Origin: a virus
Reading direction: 5' to 3' (one strand)
DNA: 64,000 nucleotides
Virus record (IMG/VR): IMGVR_UViG_3300042558_003926
Span: 225,652 to 289,651 of that record
Shown here: piece after piece, positions 1-8,772 of the stretch
Numbering within the stretch: position 1 is the first letter of the stretch
Layout of the letters: the number at the start of each line of letters is the position of its first letter
Notes under the pieces: generated by a model
What the model was told of the DNA's origin: nothing
The model's input: the letters and a program-made list of their open reading frames with translations, nothing else
Databases searched by the model: none
Program-made: the position numbers and the translations under genes

Positions 1-235
1 CACCATATCCAGGAACCTTGTAAACCTTACCTGTTAAATCTGAGGTGATTAAATCCTTAATATCCTTAGTGTATCTAGTTAGGACATCAGTTTGAGGTTT
101 AAGCATTCCTCTAGACTTTGCTTCCACTGCTTTACGAACAGAAGTTCCCTTCATTAACTTATTAGTTTCCAGATAATTTACAGCAGATTGCTCGGCTTGT
201 TGAGTAAAAGCTTCAAAAAGATTAATATATTTCAT
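1..235 (-). CDS. Leader-bearing late protein, N-terminal part (runs off window)
   Basis: An open frame starts at 235 and runs off the left edge, giving 78 N-terminal residues with no stop. It begins MKYINLFEAFTQQAEQ, which fits the capsid-leader pattern MKxIxxFExF. The next stretch is charged and helical with no domain I recognise. A GAATATATAG late-type box lies upstream, near 262-271. The next minus-strand gene (272-1366) lies immediately upstream of that box. Function is unknown; cargo or core protein of the head is an inference from the leader. Confidence 0.75.
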   Translation of the reverse strand, partial: MKYINLFEAFTQQAEQSAVNYLETNKLMKGTSVRKAVEAKSRGMLKPQTDVLTRYTKDIKDLITSDLTGKVYKVPGYG

Positions 236-271
236 TTTGATTGGATTTATATTTACCCTATATATTCAACC

Positions 272-1366
272 CTAGATTTGTTTTAATGCGAATCCTAAAT
301 CCGAAAAATCCCTCATACCTGTTCTTTTCAATATACCATCCTTAATATCTGGATGATTTTTAAGGTACTGTAGGTCCAACGGATTTTTTTGGAAATGACT
401 ATCTGGCAAAGCCGTTGCAATAAATTCCTTAAATTTATCATCATCCTTACTAAATGCCATATAATGCGAAATTTGATAGTGATGGTCTATATATGAGCCA
501 GGACCCTTATCCATTATCATAGGAAGTACCTCTATATCGAAAGGAGAAGCGTAAAAGTAATCACACTGGAAAGCAACTATTTTTCTTTCCCTATCGAAAT
601 ATCCAGCTAGAGAATTTAATGCAGGTGATTCTGACATGGTTCTTCTTTCATGGTTTACCGATAAAATTCTAAGAGGTTCCGAAACCTCTATAGTAGGAAA
701 TGTCATTAGATCTTTGATTCCTCCCAGAGAGTATAGTAGCATTTCTCCGCCAACTTTTTCGGGGAGAAATTCCAATGACTCCAGATCATTCAACCGAATG
801 ATCACAAATTTACCCTTCACTGTACCAAAATTTATAGATGCTAGTATATCTGGATCAGATGTTTGAGGATCCTGTGAGAATGTTCCCGAAATATCCACTG
901 CTTGACTTACTCTATTCCATTTCCATTTAGATTTAGTCCCCTTGTTTATCTCGATAATCTGATTAGCCGTCAAAGGACCAGTATTTTCATTTGGCTCATT
1001 CCTTTTTATTTCTCCGGAAAATCTATCAAGTAGATTAAGAAGCATATCATACAGGGTGAAATCACTCTGGTATCTTTTAATAAATCCAGAGGTTGCCGCT
1101 TTATCTCTTATATAACCGGATTTCTGTAAAACGATTCCGTCTGGGTACATATAAGAAATTGATGGATTATTGGTTTTTAACATGATGGTAGAGTTCTTGG
1201 CTTGAAGTGGGGTTGTGACTTCTACAAATCCGATATCCTCTAAAGACTTCCATATTCCCATTTCTTTCCAGTTAGAAGGCCAATGTTCTTTTTCTATATC
1301 AGATAGATTTGAATTCTCGTAGATATAACCAGAATTAAACTCCTTGAACCCCTTTATATTTTTCAT
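272..1366 (-). CDS. Leader-bearing protein of unknown function, 364 aa
   Basis: The protein starts MKNIKGFKEFNSGYIYEN, a capsid-type leader. The rest is a soluble, mixed alpha/beta sequence without transmembrane segments. I see no catalytic motif, although HERR and DHHYQ histidine clusters occur around residues 240 and 300. The start codon is the only one that yields the leader. It lies between another leader gene (1-235) and the tail protein pair. It could be an injected head protein or a structural component; I do not recognise the family. Confidence 0.8.
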   Translation of the reverse strand: MKNIKGFKEFNSGYIYENSNLSDIEKEHWPSNWKEMGIWKSLEDIGFVEVTTPLQAKNSTIMLKTNNPSISYMYPDGIVLQKSGYIRDKAATSGFIKRYQSDFTLYDMLLNLLDRFSGEIKRNEPNENTGPLTANQIIEINKGTKSKWKWNRVSQAVDISGTFSQDPQTSDPDILASINFGTVKGKFVIIRLNDLESLEFLPEKVGGEMLLYSLGGIKDLMTFPTIEVSEPLRILSVNHERRTMSESPALNSLAGYFDRERKIVAFQCDYFYASPFDIEVLPMIMDKGPGSYIDHHYQISHYMAFSKDDDKFKEFIATALPDSHFQKNPLDLQYLKNHPDIKDGILKRTGMRDFSDLGFALKQI

Positions 1367-1467
1367 ATATAAAATTAATTTTTTGCAATTTATTAAATCA
1401 TTACGATGGATAAAAAATATTAATATATTTCATTCCAATTATATTTACCGTGTATCCATAAATTTTT

Positions 1468-1698
1468 CTATTCCTCAGCAGAAACCTCAAATTGGTAGGG
1501 TTCCCCGAGGATGGGCTCTGTCCCCTCGTAATATTCGATATACCAAAACACTGGATTATCCAAACTTGCTTCCTTGTAGTCGACGTAATATTTAGTTACG
1601 TCTTCAGCTGTTTTAGGAAGTCCGTAGTAATCAGCACACGATTTCCTTGCATCTATAGCCTCTTGTTCAGTTGTATATTTATATCCATCAATAAACAT
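1468..1698 (-). CDS. Small acidic protein following the tail-fibre gene, 76 aa
   Basis: The sequence contains YTTEQEAIDARKSCADYYGLPKTAEDVTKYYVDY and ends in an acidic tail (FEVSAEE), shown here only as its pattern: a TEQEAIDAR helix, a YYG-P turn and a VDY...FWYI strand. Small proteins of this look sit directly behind tail-fibre or tail-collar genes in T4-like phages. It overlaps the end of the 1688-3385 gene by 11 bases, so the two are translationally coupled. A role as fibre accessory or chaperone is inferred from position only. Confidence 0.75.
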   Translation of the reverse strand: MFIDGYKYTTEQEAIDARKSCADYYGLPKTAEDVTKYYVDYKEASLDNPVFWYIEYYEGTEPILGEPYQFEVSAEE

Positions 1699-3385
1699 CC
1701 CAGTAAGTATTTATGTTTGATTCTATTCCTGTTCTATTTGCACTCTGATCAGAATCCCAATATATGTATTCAGCATATCTACCCGAAGTTGTGCCCGATC
1801 CGGTTCGGCCAAAGTAAATAAAATTAGCACCAGTTGCTGGAATTTGGGTGGCTGTCGTAGCCGAAGCGCTACCGTTAACATAAGCAGTTTTTAAATCACT
1901 TGAATTTTTTTCCGAAGTAATTATAAACGCACCTACATTAACATCGAACCCATGGCTTACCAGAGAACTCATGTCGCTCCTCAATCTTCCCGTTGTAGCT
2001 TGCCAATATAAAGGTTGCTGACCCTGTATGCCGCCAATAGTACTATTACCAATTGAACCGATATTAATAGTATTCGAAGTTCTATTGACAACACCTACCG
2101 ATAAATATCGTGTATTTGGACTTATCCCAGATGCTAATGAATAACTATCATTTACCCAAGTAGTGGTTATTTTACCTGTATTTGGGTCTGTTATAATTGA
2201 ACCACCTGAAACAATTTGAGCTTGATCTGCTGTTGCTGCTTGTGTTGAATTATTCGAGTTTGTACTTTGGTCATACCAGGTTGTTACAAAACCACCACCT
2301 GCTGAAGCTAACGTTTTTTGATATGCCCTAAGATCTGCTGTTTTACTTAATTGAAAGCCCCAAACATAAGCACCAGAAGTACCGTCCCCCGCATAGGCTA
2401 ACTCTCCATTCGCAGCTCTTAAATAAATTCTAAAACAATTTGAAGTAGAAGTTTGCCCAGCAGTAATTTTAACTGAAAATCTATACCACCCGTTAGATTC
2501 TGCTGATATTACGGGCGAATTCGTAAAATTGCTACCCGATATAGTTCCATCTATTAAATTTATGACGCAAGCTTGTGTAGTTCCGGGTAGGAGTGATTCA
2601 AATCTTACGCTTGTTCTTTCTCCTTGTTTTAGATATAGAGATAAATTATAATCCGCTCCAATTACAGCAGTAACTCCTCCAGTTTTGTTCAATATATGGG
2701 TTGCATCTGATGTACCTTCGATAAGTTTATCACCGGATAGGGTATTGTCTGGAGCTGTTATAACATTTAAATAGGGAGGAGTCCCAGTTACATTTAAAGA
2801 GGCATACGAGTAGGTGGACGTCTGACTTATATCTTCCGAATATGTTGTTATATTATAACCTATGAAATCGAGTAAACCTACCGTGTCCAGATCATTGGAA
2901 GAAAATCCTATATCTTGTTCAGCGTCATCCAACGATCTTCTTACCCTTATGGCACTTCCAGAGTAAGCTGTTCTGAGTTTACGCAACGAATAAGCTAATG
3001 CTGCATTTGGGTATAGATCAAGTAAAGGTGTAATTAGGGGGAAAGAAGTCCAATATCCATTATTATTTAAATATGTCTTTGCGGAAGATCCGTCCGAAAA
3101 AGATTGGCCAAATATACTGTTTGTTAGATCAACAAAAGATTGCTCCGTTAATGATCCGCTTCTCCAAAATCCAACTGATGCTCCCAATCCATCTGGTGTG
3201 GGTTGATTCCCCCCGGGAACTGATGCCGCTATAACATATCCTAGATCCTCATCCGGACCATTCCACCAGCTAACCCCAGTAGATCCAAACCCAGATGATG
3301 GGTATCCGACAGCCAGGTTACCAACCTGTTCGGTTCCTGCAATAGAAGCTCCTGTGTTATATGCGAATGGTCTTGCTGTTGGCAT
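1688..3385 (-). CDS. Tail fibre or adhesin-like structural protein, 565 aa
   Basis: The N-terminus is MPTARPFAYNTG followed by Gly/Ser-rich stretches and a WWNGPDEDLGYVIA motif, a module I associate with tail or baseplate-attached proteins of Bacteroidota and marine phages. Residues about 130-390 resemble an arabinofuranosidase-B or LamG-type beta-sandwich (AYSLRKLRTAYSGSAIRVRR, later FVTTWYDQS and NSTQA). The C-terminal third is Thr/Ser-rich beta structure ending in a YAEYIYWDSDQS segment. There is no capsid leader, which fits a tail protein. A late box (minus-strand GAATATATA, 3391-3399) lies five bases before the start. Receptor or glycan binding is inferred. Confidence 0.75.
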   Translation of the reverse strand: MPTARPFAYNTGASIAGTEQVGNLAVGYPSSGFGSTGVSWWNGPDEDLGYVIAASVPGGNQPTPDGLGASVGFWRSGSLTEQSFVDLTNSIFGQSFSDGSSAKTYLNNNGYWTSFPLITPLLDLYPNAALAYSLRKLRTAYSGSAIRVRRSLDDAEQDIGFSSNDLDTVGLLDFIGYNITTYSEDISQTSTYSYASLNVTGTPPYLNVITAPDNTLSGDKLIEGTSDATHILNKTGGVTAVIGADYNLSLYLKQGERTSVRFESLLPGTTQACVINLIDGTISGSNFTNSPVISAESNGWYRFSVKITAGQTSTSNCFRIYLRAANGELAYAGDGTSGAYVWGFQLSKTADLRAYQKTLASAGGGFVTTWYDQSTNSNNSTQAATADQAQIVSGGSIITDPNTGKITTTWVNDSYSLASGISPNTRYLSVGVVNRTSNTINIGSIGNSTIGGIQGQQPLYWQATTGRLRSDMSSLVSHGFDVNVGAFIITSEKNSSDLKTAYVNGSASATTATQIPATGANFIYFGRTGSGTTSGRYAEYIYWDSDQSANRTGIESNINTYWDVY

Positions 3386-3390
3386 CTCTT

Positions 3391-3399
3391 TATATATTC
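3391..3399 (-). promoter_or_regulatory. Late-type promoter box before the tail gene
   Basis: Minus-strand GAATATATA with five bases to the ATG at 3385. A second TATATAG on the plus strand nearby may serve the divergent gene at 3436. Confidence 0.5.
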
Positions 3400-3435
3400 T
3401 AAATAAATATATAGATCACAAATAGAATTAAAATA

Positions 3436-4005
3436 ATGGCATCGTCAATTAACCCTATATCGGTTACTCTCCATGAGTTGGGATCATATCTAGCAGATAA
3501 TGGAATAGAAGTAAATCTATGGGGCAGAGGAGCTGCTAAAACGGTAGATCATCTCTTACAGGAGATACGATCTGGGGAATGCGAATTAACAGAAACGGAA
3601 GATGGATTAATCCGAGTAATCCACGTGGTCTCTGCTAATATCTACTATGAGGACACATTCGGAATGTTTATTCTAAAAGAGGACAAACAGGTTTTCAAAG
3701 GAGGCAGAACAAAAACAAGATCTTTAAACACTTCTCTATCAGAAAAGATTGGACCGAATGAAATACCCCTGGAAGGGATCATCCGAGGAATAAAGGAAGA
3801 ATTAAACATAACGATATCACCAGACCAGATAAAAGAGGTTTCCAAATTTAATGAGTCTAGGGAATCGAATTCTTTTCCTGGTCTATCTACAATCTATATG
3901 GGAACTAGGTTTTCTTGCAGATTAAACAGGGATCAATATAAACCGAATGGCTATATAGAGGTTCAGAATGACAAGACCGTTTATTTTAAATGGGAGAAGG
4001 CTTAA
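3436..4005 (+). CDS. Nudix-like protein, 189 aa
   Basis: The middle of the protein contains PLEGIIRGIKEELNI, close to the REUxEExGU half of a Nudix box (here RGIKEE), preceded by a FKGGRTKTRSL strand as in some Nudix families. The canonical arginine-glutamate pair is altered (RG instead of RE), so catalysis is uncertain. The N-terminal 70 residues include a TVDHLLQEIRSGECEL helix. It is transcribed away from the minus-strand tail gene. If active it would hydrolyse a nucleoside diphosphate-linked compound. Fold assignment is moderate and activity is not shown. Confidence 0.6.
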   Translation: MASSINPISVTLHELGSYLADNGIEVNLWGRGAAKTVDHLLQEIRSGECELTETEDGLIRVIHVVSANIYYEDTFGMFILKEDKQVFKGGRTKTRSLNTSLSEKIGPNEIPLEGIIRGIKEELNITISPDQIKEVSKFNESRESNSFPGLSTIYMGTRFSCRLNRDQYKPNGYIEVQNDKTVYFKWEKA

Positions 4006-4245
4006 ATAAAAAAGGATCGGAGTAGCGAATTCCGATCCTTAGTAGTCGTAACTACTCCGGTCCTAAAATGGGGGATTAAACCCGCCGGATATCTTTATGA
4101 TAATTTATTCGAGGTATTAGCCCTACTGCCAATGGCACCCCGCTAAGAGTGCCATTGGAGGGAGATGATTCTGACACGAGGTCCGAATTTCTTAAATACC
4201 TTCTCTTTCGTCTATATATTACAGTTGAGGATAAAAATATGTGAA
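4006..4245. other. 240-base gap with three hairpins
   Basis: No gene is seen between the convergent genes ending at 4005 and 4246. The gap holds a 10-bp hairpin at 4012-4040, a small one (AGTAGT/ACTACT) at 4041-4056 and a perfect 10-bp hairpin at 4129-4158. GGAGTAG (4019-4025) can alternatively pair with CTACTCC (about 4052-4058), so the structures compete. Confidence 0.6.
4008..4040 (-). terminator. Terminator for the minus-strand gene 4246-5649
   Basis: Stem AAGGATCGGA/TCCGATCCTT; read on the minus strand it is followed by TTTTTTATTT. It would leave a structured 3' tail of about 200 bases on the upstream mRNA. Confidence 0.65.
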
Positions 4246-5649
4246 TTATTTTAGTGAAATGCTAATATCCCCATAATCGATACTCGTATTCATTTTCTTC
4301 TTATGGTGAACCCAATATTTTTCGTGATTGGTGAATTGGGTTTGTTCCTTGAGCAAAGATAAATTTGTATGAAGAAATCCATTATAATATGGTGGAGTCA
4401 CTATCTTAGAGAGAATGTTAAATCGGAAATCAATAAATTCTTCTCTAATCGATGAAATATCTCCGGTATAAGACTTTATTGCTTGAGATTCATCAACACC
4501 TTTTAATATTTTTTCACGAATCTCCTCGCGATTACTATTATGATTAAATCCAGGTAGCGAAGCTATTAAGAATTTTTCATTATACTTGGTCCGTTTATCC
4601 AGATCCCCCAACATCTCTTGAGCTTTATCAAAGCTGTCAAAAAGATTTTTTCTGCGTAATTTTTCACAGTTTTTATTCCACAGAATTCTTGGAACCAGAG
4701 CAACTTCTTGGAGCAAATCATTAACATACAAATGGACTTTATATGTATTATCCGTTGTACCGTCCTCTTTTCTTAATTCTATCCTCAGATTATACCATTT
4801 CTTCAATTCAAACTTATAATCTGTGTAGACTGTTTGGGATCCGGAGGCTAATGGAAAGGCAACCCCTATCGAAAATGGACTTCTTTTCTCTTTATAGGAT
4901 TCTTTGTATCTATATTTATTGCCTTCCGTCTCGACAGGTATGATAGAGTAAGGGGCAACTGCTCCTATCGAGATAAAGTTATGAGGAGGATCAGTATAAA
5001 GCTTAGTACCCTTTTCATTTTCACCGTTTTCTCGTGAATACTGAAATCTCATTATCTCCGTACGTCTAGTTGTATTGGTTTTATAGATAGAATCTATCGA
5101 TCTGTAAAATGTTCTAGTTGGAAATCTATTTAATCTAAATGAACAGCTAATCGTATATTCGCTAGTCATCTTATTATCAGTAGAATCATATATCGGTTTC
5201 CAGTTATCCTCCGAAAGTTCATTTCTACCCAATATTTGTAAAGTTGGTTGATGACCAAATGCAAATAGATCATCAGGTAATCCCTTAAATTTTTTATTAG
5301 CACCATTAATGGTTGCCTGGTTTATTTCAGTAGAGGTAACAACAATCAGATCCGATGCGGATGTTTTTGGCTGATAAGTAAAAACTGTTCTCTTATCATC
5401 CTTAGTCCCTACAATCGATTGGACTTTAACTAGAGTTGGAGCATCCACAAACTTATAAGCATCCTTAGTGGTATTTTCAACCGACTTCATTAACTTATCC
5501 TTTAAGTCCGAGTATTTTTGAACCTCTTGTTCGCTCAATTCTTTCTCCCCCTTAGATTCTATCTTAGTTCTAAGTTTTTCATATTCAGGATAGAATCTTC
5601 TAATCTCGCTGGATAGCTCAAGAGCTTTCGATTTATTAACAGAACTCAT
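4246..5649 (-). CDS. Putative structural protein with a LamG-like segment, 467 aa
   Basis: The first 60 residues are a charged coiled-coil-like region (SSEIRRFYPEYEKLRTKIE). Around residues 270-320 there is a pattern typical of concanavalin-A/LamG sandwiches: a YKFELKKWYNLRIELRKEDG strand pair followed by YKVHLYVNDLLQEV. The C-terminus is basic and Tyr/His-rich. There is no capsid leader and no membrane segment. It lies 16 bases behind the leader gene 5666-6118 and is probably cotranscribed with it. A carbohydrate-binding virion protein is an inference; I do not recognise the family as a whole. Confidence 0.75.
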   Translation of the reverse strand: MSSVNKSKALELSSEIRRFYPEYEKLRTKIESKGEKELSEQEVQKYSDLKDKLMKSVENTTKDAYKFVDAPTLVKVQSIVGTKDDKRTVFTYQPKTSASDLIVVTSTEINQATINGANKKFKGLPDDLFAFGHQPTLQILGRNELSEDNWKPIYDSTDNKMTSEYTISCSFRLNRFPTRTFYRSIDSIYKTNTTRRTEIMRFQYSRENGENEKGTKLYTDPPHNFISIGAVAPYSIIPVETEGNKYRYKESYKEKRSPFSIGVAFPLASGSQTVYTDYKFELKKWYNLRIELRKEDGTTDNTYKVHLYVNDLLQEVALVPRILWNKNCEKLRRKNLFDSFDKAQEMLGDLDKRTKYNEKFLIASLPGFNHNSNREEIREKILKGVDESQAIKSYTGDISSIREEFIDFRFNILSKIVTPPYYNGFLHTNLSLLKEQTQFTNHEKYWVHHKKKMNTSIDYGDISISLK

Positions 5650-5665
5650 TTATTAAAAATTTATT

Positions 5666-6118
5666 TTATGCTACTTTAGTAAGTGTTGCATCATAGTCTC
5701 CCTCGACTCCTTTAATCTCTCCGGTCCCACTAAAAGCTATACTTGATGCTTTTGTCTTAACCTTGGATGCAAGAGTGTTTAGAGTTGCATCGTCCAATTT
5801 AAATACCTTATCTGTGTTGTCCTTAACGTAGATGTCTCCGGTCTCCTTGCTTTTCCAAACCACTTCAACAGCTATAGGTCCTTCATACCAAGTTACAAGG
5901 AGTTTTTTAACTTTGACATTTACCTTATAATAAAGTTCTGTGTTGTTATAGATGAAAACTATTCTACCGGTCAAATCCTTTGGCTTACCAGTTTTGGGAT
6001 CCTTACCCCCGTGTGTTCTGGCAGAAACTATCTCTACCCCCTTCCACTCTACTGATTCTAAAATTGGTTGATTTAAAGATTCGTTTACGAAATCTTGATA
6101 TCCCTTAATGTTTTCCAT
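5666..6118 (-). CDS. Leader-bearing protein of unknown function, 150 aa
   Basis: Starts MENIKGYQDFVNESLNQ; the FVNES stretch is a good candidate for prohead-protease cleavage after the glutamate. The remaining 135 residues are beta-rich and basic (VKVKKLLVTWYEGPIAVEVVWKS), with a Gly/Lys-rich loop HGGKDPKTGKPKD. No known domain is apparent. It is first in a two-gene minus-strand unit with the putative structural protein, with a GAATATATAC late box at 6139-6148. Confidence 0.8.
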   Translation of the reverse strand: MENIKGYQDFVNESLNQPILESVEWKGVEIVSARTHGGKDPKTGKPKDLTGRIVFIYNNTELYYKVNVKVKKLLVTWYEGPIAVEVVWKSKETGDIYVKDNTDKVFKLDDATLNTLASKVKTKASSIAFSGTGEIKGVEGDYDATLTKVA

Positions 6119-6138
6119 TGAACTCTATATCTCTTTCT

Positions 6139-6148
6139 GTATATATTC
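6139..6148 (-). promoter_or_regulatory. Late-type promoter box
   Basis: Minus-strand GAATATATAC about 20 bases before the start at 6118. Confidence 0.45.
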
Positions 6149-6182
6149 CAATGGAACGGATAAATTGGAAAGAGATCCGGAT

Positions 6183-6497
6183 CTAAACTAGATGCTTCAG
6201 AAGTTCATGCTTTCTAGATCTGTGTCTTCGCTGTGTCTCTGCCCACTCGACTCCGCCTTTATAGTAGATCTTACTTCCTCCTCTTTCGGCTCTTCTCTGT
6301 AGATCTATCTCCTTCTTCTTGGGATCTTGGATAAATGTAATTAGTCTTCTGGAAACCTTAAATAGTTTTGCGAGGTTTCTCTGACTCATGCCTCTCTCGG
6401 TCCAGTACAATACCATTTCTTTCTGGCATGGCAACAGCTTAACCCTTTTATCCAGAAAGGGTGAATCGAGCTTAAGTTTTTCAGTTTTGTATGGCAT
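6183..6497 (-). CDS. Helix-turn-helix DNA-binding protein, 104 aa
   Basis: Residues about 34-55 read GMSQRNLAKLFKVSRRLITFI, a clear resolvase/homeodomain-type helix-turn-helix. The C-terminal half is strongly basic (QRRAERGG, TQRRHRSRKHELL) and could wrap DNA. Small phage proteins with this organisation are common and uncharacterised. It lies 10 bases after the Cys-rich gene 6508-6738 and is likely in its operon. A regulatory role is inferred from the HTH. Confidence 0.75.
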   Translation of the reverse strand: MPYKTEKLKLDSPFLDKRVKLLPCQKEMVLYWTERGMSQRNLAKLFKVSRRLITFIQDPKKKEIDLQRRAERGGSKIYYKGGVEWAETQRRHRSRKHELLKHLV

Positions 6498-6507
6498 CTT
6501 GCTTTAT

Positions 6508-6738
6508 TTAGACATCTTCTGAATTAGTTTTGCTTTCCTTGTCTTCCTGTTTTTGCTCTACGAATTCATACTCCATTGTTTCTGTTGGTCGATAGTACTC
6601 GCATCTTTCCTCCTCCCTCTTATAAGGGGCTTCGGAAAAATATGCTTCCATAAAAGAATCTTTTAAATACATGTGTCTGCTGCAGGTTTTCTTTAAAGGA
6701 CAATCCTTTCCCACGCAAAATGTAATATCAATGTCCAT
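6508..6738 (-). CDS. Small Cys-rich protein, 76 aa
   Basis: I place the start at ATG 6738 rather than the TTG six bases upstream. Four cysteines occur in a pattern C-x4-CPLKKTC-x-R, then CEYY near residue 47, suggesting a metal or Fe-S site; the PYKR...CEYYRP ending of that domain recurs in small proteins of Bacteroidota phages and their hosts. The C-terminal tail is acidic and probably disordered (EQKQEDKESKTNSED). Function is unknown. Confidence 0.7.
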   Translation of the reverse strand: MDIDITFCVGKDCPLKKTCSRHMYLKDSFMEAYFSEAPYKREEERCEYYRPTETMEYEFVEQKQEDKESKTNSEDV

Positions 6739-6815
6739 TCTCAAGTTCTTTTATTTGTTGTTATCTATCAATTTTCTCAATATTAATAATACATTCCGTG
6801 AATAAAAAATTGTGA

Positions 6816-6851
6816 TTTATTTTTTCATCCCGTATATGGTGTCTATATTTG
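6816..6851 (+). promoter_or_regulatory. Early-type promoter
   Basis: TTTTTTCATCCCG followed 18 bases on by TATATTTG (6844-6851); start codon at 6868. Confidence 0.8.
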
Positions 6852-6867
6852 CTCAAAACTAAAAGAA

Positions 6868-7413
6868 ATGAAAAACCAAAAATCAGAATCAGAACAGGGT
6901 CTAAAAGCTTTCCCTGGACCACCGATGGGCATGGGTATGATCATACCAATTAAGATCAAACAGGCTTCAGAATTTCTAAGTAGAGGAAATGATAGGAGTC
7001 AGAAGCTAGGAAAAATCCTATCTGGAATATTCGAAGCAATGGTTAAAGGCGGCGAAACCTATTTCAATCTCTACGAGAATATTGGACGTTCCTATCCAAA
7101 AATGTCCAAATTCTGGAACGATGAGATTTTTCATAAGATGAACGGGAAGGAAGGACCTACTGAGATTGGTGACGTTAAGAAGAACACTGGCATCGACTTC
7201 GAGGTTCTTGTTTCTGGAATAGATCCAGAGGGATTCAATTATTTACAGGCAACTATCATGTTCGTGAAGAATGTACGGAATCATGCTCAGAAAGAATCGG
7301 AGGATGAGATCGAAAGATTTGAGATCTTCTATCCTATGATCTGGGGGGTGTACATCTCGGTATTTAATGACGAGTATCTGGACGAAATTCTAGATATAGT
7401 CGAGAGAGCATAG
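6868..7413 (+). CDS. Early hypothetical protein, 181 aa
   Basis: A soluble, mostly helical protein with a Gly/Pro/Met-rich segment near the N-terminus (FPGPPMGMGM). The C-terminal half is rich in aromatic and acidic residues. It has its own early-type promoter and no capsid leader, so it is likely made early in infection. It ends directly against the convergent lipoprotein gene at 7414. No family is recognised. Confidence 0.75.
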   Translation: MKNQKSESEQGLKAFPGPPMGMGMIIPIKIKQASEFLSRGNDRSQKLGKILSGIFEAMVKGGETYFNLYENIGRSYPKMSKFWNDEIFHKMNGKEGPTEIGDVKKNTGIDFEVLVSGIDPEGFNYLQATIMFVKNVRNHAQKESEDEIERFEIFYPMIWGVYISVFNDEYLDEILDIVERA

Positions 7414-8094
7414 TTAGTTCCCGATCATCACGGGAATCGGTGTTCCCACTGGATAAGGAAATCCTTCCTTAGCTGCTGTTACTGAGGTCTGTCCGTTTTT
7501 GACAGGGATTGCAACACGAAGAGGAACTGCATCCTCATTCAAAGGCCCGTAAACTCTAGCCAGTACAATACCGGTTTCGGTTGTATCGAATATTACACCA
7601 GGCATGGCAAACATGTTGCTCTCGCTTGTTGCTGGATCTGACATATCAATTACAAATGCACGATTAACCGGTGACATCAACTCCCATTTCTTGCTATCAG
7701 GATTGAACTGTGGGATAACGGTTGTGGTGTCAAAGTACCAGAATAGAGACCAAACGGTGTTGTCAGTGCCATCTGGGGTTTGAAAATTGCTGGCAACATT
7801 AAAGTCTCCCCAGGTTCCACCACTACCGTACATGGCCAAGTTAGAGATAGAAGGTCCATTAAGTACAGGACAGATAGCGCACCCTTCACGATACTCAACG
7901 CCCTGAATTGTTATGGTCTTTCCAGTAGGAACTGCTGCAGAAGCTCCACAGAAAGCGAATTGACCTTCGTGAATTCTAAGAACCCCCGCTTCTTTCTCTT
8001 GTGCAACTTCGATTTGTGTCTCATGCTTCTTATCCGAGCATGATGTAAAAGCAAGAATTGCGGCTACCATTAATAGTATTTTTGTTCTTTTCAT
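7414..8094 (-). CDS. Lipoprotein, 226 aa
   Basis: The N-terminus MKRTKILLMVAAILAFTSC is a type II signal peptide with lipobox FTSC; the residues after the cysteine (SDKKHE) fit Bacteroidota lipoproteins. The mature part is beta-rich with a paired CAIC motif around residue 73. It should be exported and anchored in the envelope. Roles such as superinfection exclusion are possible, but nothing in the sequence decides this. A TTATATATC (late-type, minus) box lies at 8132-8140. Confidence 0.8.
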   Translation of the reverse strand: MKRTKILLMVAAILAFTSCSDKKHETQIEVAQEKEAGVLRIHEGQFAFCGASAAVPTGKTITIQGVEYREGCAICPVLNGPSISNLAMYGSGGTWGDFNVASNFQTPDGTDNTVWSLFWYFDTTTVIPQFNPDSKKWELMSPVNRAFVIDMSDPATSESNMFAMPGVIFDTTETGIVLARVYGPLNEDAVPLRVAIPVKNGQTSVTAAKEGFPYPVGTPIPVMIGN

Positions 8095-8201
8095 TTTTGT
8101 TTATTTGTTATTTATAATTATTTCTCTGAACTTATATATCCACCGATTTCTGACAGCTATCAAAGAATATAGCCCGCTTCAACATCAAGTAACTTACCCC
8201 A

Positions 8202-8226
8202 CAAAAAAAGCAGACCGGAATCTGCT
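8202..8226 (-). terminator. Terminator of gene 8249-8710
   Basis: Stem AGCAGA/TCTGCT with a six-base loop; read on the minus strand it is followed by TTTTTTTGTGGGG. Confidence 0.8.
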
Positions 8227-8248
8227 TTCTAAATGCTTATGAGTTTAC

Positions 8249-8710
8249 TTATCCTATGTAAGTTTTGATGAATTCATCAACACCCATTAATTCTGTGTGA
8301 CCGTGATGGTCGATACAAAGCAATTTACCTTCAACTAGGTCAAATAAACGAGCTTCTTCGTAAACTTGGAAAGAATCACTACCGTTGTTCTCATTACCAA
8401 GTCTACCATCTTTAGCTATGTAGTAAGCATAATCCTCTGTGTTAGTGCTATTCGGCACCGCCTCAAATTCTCCATTCTCGTCATGAATTACATAACCCAT
8501 TCCTGTTACATCGACATCGAAGATTTTTAATTCGTCTTCAGTTCCAGGAAATTCGGCAGCAAGTCTGTCAATAGCACTTTGCAATTTCTCTTTCTGAACT
8601 TCGTCGATGATTCCTACTGCTGCATAAGCATCTCCCTGAAAGCAAGTAGCATATCTTCTACCGGATCTTTGTGTGGGACCGAAGTTCTCAAATAATCTAA
8701 GGTGTTTCAT
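8249..8710 (-). CDS. Leader-bearing protein, 153 aa
   Basis: Begins MKHLRLFENFGPTQRSG, a textbook example of the leader found throughout this window. The body is acidic and contains a LLCIDHHGHTELMGV segment with three histidines that could bind metal. The gene is a single unit with a late box (TTATATATC plus-strand, 8731-8739) and its own terminator at 8202-8226. No family is recognised; head cargo is inferred. Confidence 0.8.
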   Translation of the reverse strand: MKHLRLFENFGPTQRSGRRYATCFQGDAYAAVGIIDEVQKEKLQSAIDRLAAEFPGTEDELKIFDVDVTGMGYVIHDENGEFEAVPNSTNTEDYAYYIAKDGRLGNENNGSDSFQVYEEARLFDLVEGKLLCIDHHGHTELMGVDEFIKTYIG

Positions 8711-8730
8711 TTTAGTTTATTTTTTTTGGT

Positions 8731-8739
8731 TTATATATC
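8731..8739 (-). promoter_or_regulatory. Late-type promoter box
   Basis: Minus-strand GATATATAA, 20 bases before the start at 8710. Confidence 0.55.
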
Positions 8740-8772
8740 TCCAAATATAAGGAAGAATTGCGGAAGAATCAT

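Noticed and set aside
1492-1821. Plus-strand open frame of 109 codons
   Set aside because: Antisense to the tail protein and its partner; composition is that of a shadow frame.
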